Source of the DNA: Anaerolineales bacterium UBA2200
GTDB taxonomy: Bacteria; Chloroflexota; Anaerolineae; UBA2200
Direction: 5' to 3'
Assembly (NCBI GenBank): GCA_002327925.1
Contig: DCVA01000040.1
Location: 1-64,000 of the forward strand
DNA length: 64,000 nucleotides
Below are positions 42,554-50,767 of this stretch, piece after piece. The position numbers were made by a program, and so were the translations under genes. Each line of letters opens with the position of its first letter. Positions within the stretch are counted from its first letter, which is position 1. Under the pieces are notes generated by a model, which was not told the DNA's origin, searched no databases, and was given only the letters and a program-made list of their open reading frames with translations.

Positions 42554-43204
42554 ATGTCCATATTCTACCGCTTCCTGGGTTTTTTTCTGGCGGTCGCTTA
42601 CGCACTTGAGCGCGGCCGTTTCGGTTCGATTCGGCTGCGCTGGTTCGTTCTGATGGCCGGTTCGTACGCTTCCGTGGTCAGCCTGTTGGGGATCTGGCGC
42701 GGTGGCCTGACCGCCGCGGGTCTTAACTTGGTGGTCGCGACCTTGCTGTATTGCGCGCTCCTGTGGTGGGCTGAGCGCCAGCGCTTTGTGCTGTTCCGGC
42801 CCTCGCCGAATGCCATGCCCGCCCGCGGTGAGGCACCCGCCGCCGAGGAGAAGCTTCTCGTGCGCGGAAGCGGACTTTTCGAGGTCGGCGATCAGAAACG
42901 GCGCCTGGTCCACGTGCCTGTGGTCTTCTGGACCACGCGGCTTGGAGATCAAATACTCGCCGCAAGGGTGAGTTCGCCCAGCTTCCTGGGCATTGGCGTT
43001 CCGGCCCACGAGCGGGGCTGGTGGTACGCGTTCACAGAGCCCCGGCAACTGCTGGAGGTATCCGGGGGCGTGCTGTTCTTCGGTTTCCGTGCCCTGCCGG
43101 CCCTGTGCTTGCTCTACCAGGCCGGCAAGTCACGAGAGGCCGTCTATCTGACCTGCACCGACGCTGCGGTTCTGGGCCGGGTGAGAAAGGCGCTTCAGCC
43201 CTGA
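42554..43204 (+). CDS. Membrane protein of unknown function
   Basis: 216 aa from the ATG after CGGAGTGATT. I do not recognise a family. An N-terminal hydrophobic stretch (M-S-I-F-Y-R-F-L-G-F-F-L-A-V-A-Y) and two membrane helices (about 30-50 and 56-76) are followed by a soluble part of about 135 residues rich in beta structure. It contains A-R-V-S-S-P-S-F-L-G-I-G-V-P-A-H-E-R-G-W-W. Topology suggests a membrane-anchored cytoplasmic domain. It follows the methyltransferase by 19 nt. Confidence 0.65.
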   Translation: MSIFYRFLGFFLAVAYALERGRFGSIRLRWFVLMAGSYASVVSLLGIWRGGLTAAGLNLVVATLLYCALLWWAERQRFVLFRPSPNAMPARGEAPAAEEKLLVRGSGLFEVGDQKRRLVHVPVVFWTTRLGDQILAARVSSPSFLGIGVPAHERGWWYAFTEPRQLLEVSGGVLFFGFRALPALCLLYQAGKSREAVYLTCTDAAVLGRVRKALQP

Positions 43205-43212
43205 CAGTATAA

Positions 43213-43247
43213 ACGGGACGGGGCATCCCTCGGACGTCCCGTCCCGT
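43213..43247. terminator. Hairpin between convergent genes
   Basis: Perfect 10-bp inverted repeat ACGGGACGGG / CCCGTCCCGT with a 15-nt loop, placed between the stop of the membrane-protein gene and the stop of the carbamate kinase gene. Neither side has a T run, so it is a weak bidirectional terminator or mRNA-end hairpin. Confidence 0.55.
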
Positions 43248-43269
43248 GATCCGCCGCCCTGACTGCGGC

Positions 43270-44232
43270 CTACTTGCTGATTCTCGTCCCGGTCTTGCCG
43301 TCCAGCGCCTCGACTGCCTTGTCCAGCGAGGTGATGATCGCTCGCTTGCCGCCCCACTCCAGGAAACGGACGCAGGCCTTCACCTTGGGTCCCATACTTC
43401 CGGCCAGGAAATGCCCCTCTGCCAGGTACTTCTTCGCATCGGCCAGACTCAGTTCTCCCAGCTTCTCCTCACCCGGTTTGCCATAGTTCAGCCGCACCAG
43501 CTCCACGTCGGTGAGGATCAACAGCGTGTCAGCCTTGACGACCTCGGCCAGCCTCTCGCCGGCCAGGTCTTTGTCGATCACCGCCTCGACCCCGCGCAAC
43601 GCCCCGTCCTCGTTCCTGACCACTGGAATGCCGCCGCCGCCTGATGCAATGACGATGATACCAGCATCCACCATTCGGCGGATCGCCTCATCTTCGCAGT
43701 TGGCGATGGGATCCGGAGACGCCACGGTGCGCCGCCAGGCCCTCTCGCCCGTCGGCTTGACCTTTTTGACGATGTACTCAGGGTGCTCCGCCTTGAGCTG
43801 CCTGGCTTCCTCCTCGGTCATAAAGTTGCCCACCGGCTTGGAGGCCACCTCACCAAAGAACTCGGGGTCGTCTTCCTTCACCAGTACCTGATTGATGATT
43901 GCCAGAACAGGGGTGCTCACCCCATGTGTGCGCAGGTAATCAAGCAGCGTCTGCTGCAGCATGTAGCCGATCTGCCCCTGCGTCATGGCGCCGACTATGT
44001 CCATCGTCTGCGCGGGAACCTGGGCCTTCCCGGCCTCCTGCTGCACCATCAGGTTGCCCGCCTGCGGTCCGTTGCCGTGGGTGATGATCAGGCGGTCGTC
44101 CTTCTTCATCCGCGCCACGACCTGCGCCAGCAGCTCCGTGGTGATCTTGCAGTTGCGGAATTGCTCCTCCGAACTGCCCTTTTCGTGGGCCTGCTTAATC
44201 GCATTGCCCCCCAACGCCACCAGTAACCTCAT
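43270..44232 (-). CDS. arcC: Carbamate kinase
   Basis: 320 aa from the ATG after AAGGAGAGGAC. Amino-acid-kinase fold with L-V-A-L-G-G-N-A-I at the start, the carbamate/ATP loops T-H-G-N-G-P-Q-A-G-N and V-I-A-S-G-G-G-G-I-P-V-V, and the D-K-D-L-A-G Mg segment. It converts carbamoyl phosphate and ADP to carbamate and ATP. It is the last gene of the catabolic cluster and probably harvests the carbamoyl phosphate made by the carbamoyltransferase just upstream. Confidence 0.96.
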   Translation of the reverse strand: MRLLVALGGNAIKQAHEKGSSEEQFRNCKITTELLAQVVARMKKDDRLIITHGNGPQAGNLMVQQEAGKAQVPAQTMDIVGAMTQGQIGYMLQQTLLDYLRTHGVSTPVLAIINQVLVKEDDPEFFGEVASKPVGNFMTEEEARQLKAEHPEYIVKKVKPTGERAWRRTVASPDPIANCEDEAIRRMVDAGIIVIASGGGGIPVVRNEDGALRGVEAVIDKDLAGERLAEVVKADTLLILTDVELVRLNYGKPGEEKLGELSLADAKKYLAEGHFLAGSMGPKVKACVRFLEWGGKRAIITSLDKAVEALDGKTGTRISK

Positions 44233-44260
44233 TGTCCTCTCCTTGACCGGTAAGAATGCA

Positions 44261-44304
44261 GGGACGTTGCCCTCCCCCTGTCCAGGCAGAGAAGGCAACG
44301 TCCC
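44261..44304. other. Long inverted repeat between the carbamoyltransferase and arcC
   Basis: Perfect 11-bp arms GGGACGTTGCC and GGCAACGTCCC with a 22-nt loop, filling most of the 80-nt gap. There is no T run. It probably forms an intergenic mRNA hairpin that sets relative expression or stability of the two genes. Confidence 0.65.
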
Positions 44305-44312
44305 CGCAGAAT

Positions 44313-45359
44313 CTAGCGCATGATCAGCGACATGACCGCTTTCTGAGCGTGCAGGCGGTTCTCCGCTTCATCGAACACCACAGACTGCGGCCCGTCGATC
44401 ACCTCATCGGTGACCTCAAAGCCGCGGTCGCACGGCAGACAGTGCATGTAGATGGCGTCCTTGTCCGCCAGCTTCATCTTCTTGGCATCGCATAGCCAGC
44501 TCTTGTTGGCATCAAAGATGGCCTGGGCCTTCTTCTCGTCGCGGGTTCCGACGGGCGGGGCAAAGGCCGGTATCGCCGTCCACGCTTTGGGATAGACCAC
44601 GTGCGCGCCCTTCAGGGCCGTCTCAAAGTCGTTCTCAACCTTGAATGACCCTCCGTACTTCTTGGCGTTTGCCTTGCAGGCGCTCAGCACTTCGTTGTCC
44701 AGCTCCATGCCCTTTGGATGGGCCAGGGTCACTTCCATACCCATCAAAGTGGCGTACAGAATCGCGCTCTGAGGCACGGCGCGCGGCTTCTCGATGCTCG
44801 GCGAGTAGGCCCAGCTCATTACGAACTTGACGCCCTTGAAACCGCCGAACTTTTCCTTCACGGTCATTACGTCCGCCATGCCCTGGCACGGGTGGTACTT
44901 GTCGCACTCCATGTTGATGACCGGGATGTCCGCCCATTTGGCGAACTCGCGAATCATGGCGTGCGATCCGCCGTACTCCCAGCCAACTGGGTCGCCGTAG
45001 CAGCGAATGGCGATAGCGTCGCCCATGCGCGACAGGGTGCGCGCCACATCCGACACACGCTCCGTCGAGTAGGCTTTCTCCCTGCCTTCCAGCGCGGGGG
45101 TGTAGATCTTGCTTGGGTCCAGGTAATGGGCGTGCCCGCCGAGCTGGGTCATGCCCGCCTCGAACGAGTTGCGCGTGCGCAGGCTCTGATTGTAAAAGAT
45201 CATGAACAGAGTCTTGCCGGGCAAGATGTGGTTGTGCGCCTCGCCGATAGCCCGCCGCTTCTTGAGGTCAAGCGCCACGTCCAGAATGGTGTCTATTTCC
45301 TCGCGAGTGAAATCCAGTTCGCACAGAAAATCACGTCCCCGTAGCTTGTCCGTTCTCAT
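44313..45359 (-). CDS. Knotted-type carbamoyltransferase (YgeW/N-acyl-ornithine group)
   Basis: 348 aa from the ATG after AGAGGAGACAAGAA. Carbamoyl-phosphate motif S-L-R-T-R (usual S-T-R-T-R), H-P-C-Q (H-P-x-Q) and M-H-C-L-P are present. M-S-W-A-Y-S-P-S and V-T-L-A-H-P-K-G-M-E-L resemble YgeW, whereas V-T-D-E-V-I-D-G-P-Q-S-V resembles N-acetyl/succinylornithine carbamoyltransferases. It is therefore not ordinary ArgF. Next to arcC and away from arginine genes it most likely works catabolically, phosphorolysing a carbamoylated compound to carbamoyl phosphate. The substrate is not known. Confidence 0.85.
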   Translation of the reverse strand: MRTDKLRGRDFLCELDFTREEIDTILDVALDLKKRRAIGEAHNHILPGKTLFMIFYNQSLRTRNSFEAGMTQLGGHAHYLDPSKIYTPALEGREKAYSTERVSDVARTLSRMGDAIAIRCYGDPVGWEYGGSHAMIREFAKWADIPVINMECDKYHPCQGMADVMTVKEKFGGFKGVKFVMSWAYSPSIEKPRAVPQSAILYATLMGMEVTLAHPKGMELDNEVLSACKANAKKYGGSFKVENDFETALKGAHVVYPKAWTAIPAFAPPVGTRDEKKAQAIFDANKSWLCDAKKMKLADKDAIYMHCLPCDRGFEVTDEVIDGPQSVVFDEAENRLHAQKAVMSLIMR

Positions 45360-45452
45360 TTCTTGTCTCCTCTGACGCGATATGTTATGACTAGTGACGT
45401 TCCACGAGCCACCGGCCGCCGATCCTGCCGGCCACCCATCGGTCGTCACTCT

Positions 45453-47795
45453 TCATGCCTTGTGGGCCAGTGCCAGGTAGATCTTTTCCGCCGTCAGCGG
45501 CATCTCGTTGAACCGAATTCCGATAGCATCGTAGATGGCGTTGGCAATGGCCGGAGCTGTCGGCACCATGGTGTGCTCACCCACACCGCGCGCTCCCCAG
45601 GGACCGTCATCCTGCGCCGTCTCCACAACCGCCGTGATGATCTCCTGCGGCGCGTCCAGGGTCGTGACGATCCGGTAGTCCACAAACGACGAGTTCAGCG
45701 GCTCGCCGTTTTTCAGCCGCAGGGCCTCGAACAGCCCTGAGCTCATGCCCTGTACCACTCCGCCTTCGATCTGGGCCTTCACCAGCTCGGGATTGATGGC
45801 CTTACCGACGTCGAAGGCGGCCGCCACGCGCAGCACTTCTACCTGCCCGGTGGCCGTGTCCACTTCCAGCTCTACAGCTTCTGCGCCTGTCGTGTAGTGT
45901 ACCATACCATGCGTCCCCTGTCCAGTTTCCTTGTCCAGGTCCGTGACGTAGGTCGGCATGAATCGCCCGCGGCCCATGATGGGGCCGCCGATGAGTTCCC
46001 TGTCTCCTGGCATCGAGAGCCCGCAGATCACAAGCTTGTCGAGACCCACCGAGCGCTCACTCTTGTACGAGATGACCTCACCATTGCGGATGTCCAGATC
46101 AGCGGGGGTCTCACCCCAGCAGCGCCCCACCAGGTCGAGAATCTGCTTTCTGGCGTCGGTGGCCGCGGCTCTCACCGCATTGCCCATTGACCAGGTCAGA
46201 CGGCTGGCCACAGTCTGCCACTCGTAGGGGCTGTAGCGTGTGTCCACTGGTCGCGCAACCCGCACCCGGTCCATGGGTACGCCCAGAACCTCCGCCGCCA
46301 TCTGCGCCGCGACCGTGAATGAACCCTGACCAAGCTCCTGCCCCCCCACGCCAAGGTTGAAGGTGCCATCCTCGTTGAACACGACCCAGGCCTCCGAGGC
46401 AGCGTTGCGCGGCATGGCCGGTGCCTTCCACATGATGGCGATGCCCTTGCCGCGGAGCTTGTGCGGCGCCGAAGGCGGCTCTTTCTCCCCCCACTGGATG
46501 TCCTTCGCCACTCGCTTGATGCACTGAGACAGCCCCGTGGCGTGCATGGTCATTCCGCTGACCGTCTCCTGTCCCTCACGGATGCAGTTGAGCAGTCGGA
46601 ATTGCACTCGGTCCATCCCCAGCTTCTCCGCCAGACGATCCATGACCTGTTCGATGCTCCAGTGGATCTCGGGCATGCCAAAGCCGCGCATGGGACCACC
46701 AGTAGGATTGTTGGTGTACACGCAGTACGAGTCGGTCATCACGCTGGGCACAAAGTACGGTCCCGTTGAGGAGTACCCTGCCGCTCGAGTGATGTTCGTT
46801 CCGTATTCCGTGTATGCCCCACCATCCCAGTAGTACTCCACCTGCAGGGCAAGCACCTTGCCTTCCCGAGTGGCGCCGATCTTGACCTTGGCTACCAATG
46901 CCTGCCGCACAAAGGAGCAGAAGAACTCTTCCTCACGCGTCAGGCGCACCTTCACTGGTCGCCCGGGTACCCTTCGCGCCATGGCTACCGCCAGGCCCTC
47001 CATCGTCACGCCCGCCTTGCAGCCAAAGCCTCCGCCGATGTAGTTTCCGATTACGCGCACATTTCCAGGTTCGATGCCCATCGCCGCGGCAATCATGCTA
47101 CGTTGCGCGAAAGGCGATTGGGTAGCGCTCCAGAGGGTGACTTCGCCCGTCTGCTCCCACCGGGCGATGGCCACGTGTGTCTCGATCGGAACGTGCTGAA
47201 TTTGCGGGGCGCGGTAGGTGTCCTCCAGGATCGTGTCGCACCGTCCGAATGCCCCATCCACGTCGCCTTTGCGAATCCGGAAATGGTGCGAGATGTTGGT
47301 GCCCGGCCTGGGGTACAGGAACGAGGCAACGTCATAGGAACCCAGGTCGGGATGGATCAGCGGGGCCCCTGCCTGGACCGCCTCAAATGGGTCAAAGACC
47401 CCGGGCAGCAGCTCGTACTCGACCCGGATTGCCCTGGCCCCGTCCTCCGCCGCCTGTTCTGTGCTGGCGATAACGCCCGCCACCGGATCGCCCACCTGCC
47501 GCACCCTGTCCGTAGCCAGGATGTGCCTGTCTCGCAGGTAGAGACCGATAAAGCCGGGCGTGTCCGCCCCGGTGATGATCGCCCTGACTCCGGGCATCTG
47601 TAGAGCGGCGGCCGTATCGATTGAGACGATTCTGGCATGGGCGTGCGGGCTGCGCACGACACGCCCGAATAGCAGGTCCGGTCCAAACTGCAGGTCGTCC
47701 GTGAACCTCGCCGCGCCTGTGACCTTTTCGAGAGCGTCCACTCTCGGAACACTGGTTCCCACAACCCGTGTCTGTTCCACCTGTCGCCCCATCAT
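45453..47795 (-). CDS. Molybdenum hydroxylase large subunit (xanthine-dehydrogenase family)
   Basis: 780 aa from the ATG overlapping the small-subunit stop (ATGA). Molybdopterin contacts are Y-I-G-G-G-F-G-C-K and V-G-G-Q-E-L-G-Q-G; G-P-M-R-G-F-G-M-P-E is the xanthine-dehydrogenase-like substrate loop (R-G-F-G, not the CO-dehydrogenase active loop). The base-catalyst Glu lies in A-R-G-V-G-E-H-T near the C terminus. It hydroxylates an aromatic N-heterocycle or aldehyde using water. The specificity is unknown; the neighbouring carbamoyl genes favour a purine- or hydantoin-like compound. Confidence 0.93.
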   Translation of the reverse strand: MMGRQVEQTRVVGTSVPRVDALEKVTGAARFTDDLQFGPDLLFGRVVRSPHAHARIVSIDTAAALQMPGVRAIITGADTPGFIGLYLRDRHILATDRVRQVGDPVAGVIASTEQAAEDGARAIRVEYELLPGVFDPFEAVQAGAPLIHPDLGSYDVASFLYPRPGTNISHHFRIRKGDVDGAFGRCDTILEDTYRAPQIQHVPIETHVAIARWEQTGEVTLWSATQSPFAQRSMIAAAMGIEPGNVRVIGNYIGGGFGCKAGVTMEGLAVAMARRVPGRPVKVRLTREEEFFCSFVRQALVAKVKIGATREGKVLALQVEYYWDGGAYTEYGTNITRAAGYSSTGPYFVPSVMTDSYCVYTNNPTGGPMRGFGMPEIHWSIEQVMDRLAEKLGMDRVQFRLLNCIREGQETVSGMTMHATGLSQCIKRVAKDIQWGEKEPPSAPHKLRGKGIAIMWKAPAMPRNAASEAWVVFNEDGTFNLGVGGQELGQGSFTVAAQMAAEVLGVPMDRVRVARPVDTRYSPYEWQTVASRLTWSMGNAVRAAATDARKQILDLVGRCWGETPADLDIRNGEVISYKSERSVGLDKLVICGLSMPGDRELIGGPIMGRGRFMPTYVTDLDKETGQGTHGMVHYTTGAEAVELEVDTATGQVEVLRVAAAFDVGKAINPELVKAQIEGGVVQGMSSGLFEALRLKNGEPLNSSFVDYRIVTTLDAPQEIITAVVETAQDDGPWGARGVGEHTMVPTAPAIANAIYDAIGIRFNEMPLTAEKIYLALAHKA

Positions 47796-48253
47796 CCGGC
47801 CGCCTTCTGAACGGCGCGAACGATACGCGCATAGCCTGTGCAGCGGCAGAGGTTGCCCACCAATGCCTGGCGAATCTCCCGCTCGGACGGATGGGGATTG
47901 CGAGTCAGCAACGCTCTCGCGGACAACAGCATCCCCGGCGTGCAGAACCCGCACTGGACGGCGCCTTCATCGATGAAAGCCTGTTGCAGGGGGTCTAGCT
48001 GACCGTCGTGCGCCAACCCTTCGACAGTCACCACGTTAGCGCCATCTGCCTCCACCGCCAGGACCAAACACGAGTTCACCGGCTCTCCGTTGAGCAGCAC
48101 GGTGCAGGCGCCGCACTCCCCTGCCGAGCAGCCGTTCTTCGTGCCCGTCAGGGCTAGCCTGTCGCGCAGGAGCTGAAGCAGAGTCCAGTTGGAGGCAACG
48201 TCGACCTGCTCTTTGGCGCCGTTCACGGTGAGCGTAATGGAGTGAGTGGCCAT
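47792..48253 (-). CDS. Molybdenum hydroxylase 2Fe-2S small subunit
   Basis: 153 aa, typical length. The plant-ferredoxin-type cluster is C-S-A-G-E-C-G-A-C with a fourth Cys in N-S-C-L-V-L. The second, helical-domain cluster is C-G-F-C-T-P-G-M and L-C-R-C-T-G-Y. It passes electrons from the Mo site to FAD. Its start is one base after the FAD-subunit stop and its stop overlaps the large-subunit start, so the three subunits are made together. Confidence 0.96.
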   Translation of the reverse strand: MATHSITLTVNGAKEQVDVASNWTLLQLLRDRLALTGTKNGCSAGECGACTVLLNGEPVNSCLVLAVEADGANVVTVEGLAHDGQLDPLQQAFIDEGAVQCGFCTPGMLLSARALLTRNPHPSEREIRQALVGNLCRCTGYARIVRAVQKAAG

Positions 48254-48254
48254 C

Positions 48255-49166
48255 CTATCGCCCCCTTCCCGACGACGCAGCCGACAGCCCGCGCCAGACT
48301 GTCTCGAGGCCTCGACGGGTCAGACTCTCTACCATCGCCCTTCGATAGGCGACACCCGAACGCACGTCGTCTATCGGGCGTGCCTCTTGCGCGGCAAGCT
48401 GAGCCGCTGCCGCAAAGGCCGCTCCTCCAGGTTTCTGGCCGGCCAGCAGCCGTTCCGCAGCGGTGGCGCGGAGCGGAACAGGCGCCACAGAGGCGAGAGC
48501 TATCGAGAAGGCATAGCCGGGAGGCACCTCGGAGCTTGGTGAGCCAAGAACCCCCACCCCCACCACTGCCAGGTCGCCTTCGCGGTTCCTCCCCAGCTTG
48601 AGGTACGTGCCACGGGCGCCTTGCCTTGGAGGAGGTAGCCGCACGGCCGTGAGAAACTCGTTGGCCTGGCGAGCGCTCTTGCCCGGTCCGAGGAAGAACT
48701 CGTCGATCGGCACCTCGCGTTCGCCCTCGGGTCCACACAGCACCAAACGGCCGCCCAGCACCATCACTGCCGGCGCTGTATCGGCGGCCGGGGAAGCATT
48801 GCAAAGGTTGCCACCCAGGGTGGCCCTGTTGCGCACCTGATAAGAAGCCACAGCGCTCGCGGCTTCGGCGAGGATGGCGTAGTGAGCTCTCACGTCGGCG
48901 TTCGATGCAAGTTGATTCATCGTCACAGCAGCGCCGACCGTCAGTCCTGCCGCAGAGTCGTATGCGATGGTGCGCATTCCCGGCAGGTGCTTGACATCGA
49001 CGAGAGTCCTGGCCCGCACCACACCATCACGCATCCGCACCAGAAGGTCCGTACCGCCCATCAGCAGGCGCACATCCGGGCCGCCCGTAACGAGGAGGCG
49101 TACAACCTCATCGTGCGAACCTGCGCGCACATAATCAAAGCTTGGTAGACCAGGTCTGGATAACAT
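48255..49166 (-). CDS. Molybdenum hydroxylase FAD-binding subunit
   Basis: 303 aa from the ATG after GAGGTGGTT. FAD motifs of the CoxM/PCMH fold: L-L-M-G-G-T-D-L-L-V-R-M and A-T-L-G-G-N-L-C-N-A-S-P-A-A-D-T. The C-terminal CO_deh_flav_C-like domain is present. It transfers electrons from the Fe-S clusters to an acceptor. It is the first subunit gene of the enzyme, 79 nt after the DUF35 gene. Confidence 0.94.
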   Translation of the reverse strand: MLSRPGLPSFDYVRAGSHDEVVRLLVTGGPDVRLLMGGTDLLVRMRDGVVRARTLVDVKHLPGMRTIAYDSAAGLTVGAAVTMNQLASNADVRAHYAILAEAASAVASYQVRNRATLGGNLCNASPAADTAPAVMVLGGRLVLCGPEGEREVPIDEFFLGPGKSARQANEFLTAVRLPPPRQGARGTYLKLGRNREGDLAVVGVGVLGSPSSEVPPGYAFSIALASVAPVPLRATAAERLLAGQKPGGAAFAAAAQLAAQEARPIDDVRSGVAYRRAMVESLTRRGLETVWRGLSAASSGRGR

Positions 49167-49245
49167 TGAACCACCTCGACACGGGGTCGCACATGGCCAG
49201 GCGTGAACGTTGGCCGGAAAGGCGGCACCGGTCAACAGGGTCAGC

Positions 49246-49584
49246 TCATTTCCCCTGCCGCAGCACGAGGCCGTACACGTCCTCTCCACCCATCACGCGC
49301 ACTGGCTCCCAGTGAGGCTTGAGCTTCATGCCCAGCTTCGGGGTTGCCACCTTCAGCCAGCCCATGGCCTTGACCCCGTTCGCGAACTCGACGATTCCCA
49401 GGAAGCGCTGTCTGTCGTCTATGCCCCAGGGCAGGGTCTGGTTGTCTGTGTAGGTGATCAGCCGCGCGTCGCCTTCGGCCTCAAACGGCTCGAACTCGCG
49501 CGCTTTGCAGCGCAGGCAGCGCCCGTGCTTTGGGTACATGATCAGGCCGCACTTTTTACAGCGGTAGGCCACCAGCTCCTTCAT
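49246..49584 (-). CDS. DUF35 Zn-ribbon/OB-fold protein
   Basis: 112 aa. The rubredoxin-like Zn ribbon is C-K-K-C-G...C-L-R-C at residues 9-29, followed by an OB fold (L-I-T-Y-T-D to the end). DUF35 proteins are the small partners of thiolase-fold enzymes, for example in acetoacetyl-CoA thiolase/HMG-CoA synthase complexes and in Ltp2-type retro-aldolases. The stop of the thiolase-like gene overlaps its start by 4 nt, so the pair should form one complex. Confidence 0.92.
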   Translation of the reverse strand: MKELVAYRCKKCGLIMYPKHGRCLRCKAREFEPFEAEGDARLITYTDNQTLPWGIDDRQRFLGIVEFANGVKAMGWLKVATPKLGMKLKPHWEPVRVMGGEDVYGLVLRQGK

Positions 49585-50765
49585 GCTTCCCTCCTCAACA
49601 CGAACGCCGTGACGTTGTTGCCAAAGCCGCCAAAGTTCAGTGAGAAACCTACCTCCGCACCCTTGACCTGCCTCTGTCCTGCTTCACCGCGCAGGTGCCA
49701 GACCAGCTCGGCTACCTGTGCGACCCCCGTTCCGCCCAGGGCGTGACCACGCGCCTTGAGCCCGCCCGATGGGTTGATGGGCAGATCACCGCCAATCCGC
49801 GTTCGCCCTTCCTCCAGCGCCCTGGCTCCCTCGCCCTTCTTGAAGAAACCAGCGTGTTCGCTTTCGGCAATCTCCAGAATGGTAAAGGCGTCATGCAGCT
49901 CGGCCAGATCGACATCCCTGGGCGTCTGCTTGGCCATGGCAAAGGCCTGCTGCGCCGCCAGACGGACTGCCTTGAGATCGGTCGGGTCCTCGCGCTCCTG
50001 CACCGTCTGGGTATCGGTTGCCTGTCCGAACCCGGCGATCACTACCTTCGGCTTCTTGAACTCGGCTACCATTTCGGCGGGGCACAGCAGCAACGCCGCG
50101 GCTCCGTCGCTCACTGGACAGCAGTCGTACAACCGCAAGGGATCCGACACGATGGGGCTGTTGACCACCGAATGTGGGCTGTCCAGTATCCCCTCCTGAG
50201 TGATCGAAGCATGAATGTGCGCGTAGGGATTCAGAAGGCCGTTGTTGTGGTTCTTGATCGCTACCTGTGCCAGGTGTCTCTCCGTCACGCCGTACTTCTC
50301 CATATAGAGTCGGGTGAACATACCCGCCAGGGAGGGCAACGTCACTCCGTAGATGTACTCAGCGGTCGGGTGGGTCATCGTGGCGACCGTATCGGTCGCT
50401 CGCGGGCCGATGACATCGCGCATCTTCTCGCCACCCACGACGAGAACGAGGTCATAGTACCCAGAGGCGACGGCCAGAAGGCCGTTCTTGATCGCCGAGC
50501 CGCCCGAGGCAGGGCCGTTTTCAATCGTGTCGGCGGCGGCGGGCAGGAGGGCCAGGTAGTCGGCCAATGCACTGGCCACCGCCGACTGATGGTTGAACAT
50601 CCCCGCCGCCATATTGCCCACATACAGGGCGTCGACGGCCCGGTCGCCGATTCCTGCGTCGTCCATGGCTCGCAGAGCGGGCATGGCCAGCATCTCTACC
50701 AGGGACTCCGACTCGTAGCGGCCAAAAGGAATCATGCCCACGCCGACAATAGCTACCTTCCTCAT
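49581..50765 (-). CDS. Thiolase-fold enzyme without the nucleophilic Cys
   Basis: 394 aa from the ATG after GGGAGGCGAC. SCP2-thiolase-like: M-I-P-F-G-R-Y near the start, H-D-A-F-T in place of N-E-A-F, and the conserved His in L-K-A-R-G-H-A-L-G-G-T-G. The nucleophile segment, normally x-C-A-S-G-G, reads N-G-P-A-S-G-G with Pro85 at the Cys position, and no Cys occurs nearby. The C-terminal Cys site is Gly-rich. Condensation through an acyl-Cys intermediate is excluded if this reading is right. A retro-aldol or other acyl-CoA lyase role with DUF35 is more likely. Confidence 0.88.
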   Translation of the reverse strand: MRKVAIVGVGMIPFGRYESESLVEMLAMPALRAMDDAGIGDRAVDALYVGNMAAGMFNHQSAVASALADYLALLPAAADTIENGPASGGSAIKNGLLAVASGYYDLVLVVGGEKMRDVIGPRATDTVATMTHPTAEYIYGVTLPSLAGMFTRLYMEKYGVTERHLAQVAIKNHNNGLLNPYAHIHASITQEGILDSPHSVVNSPIVSDPLRLYDCCPVSDGAAALLLCPAEMVAEFKKPKVVIAGFGQATDTQTVQEREDPTDLKAVRLAAQQAFAMAKQTPRDVDLAELHDAFTILEIAESEHAGFFKKGEGARALEEGRTRIGGDLPINPSGGLKARGHALGGTGVAQVAELVWHLRGEAGQRQVKGAEVGFSLNFGGFGNNVTAFVLRREA

Positions 50766-50767
50766 AG

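Noticed and set aside
44313..45359. Ordinary anabolic ornithine carbamoyltransferase (argF)
   Set aside because: Motifs follow the knotted YgeW/acyl-ornithine group, no arginine genes are adjacent, and arcC is next door.
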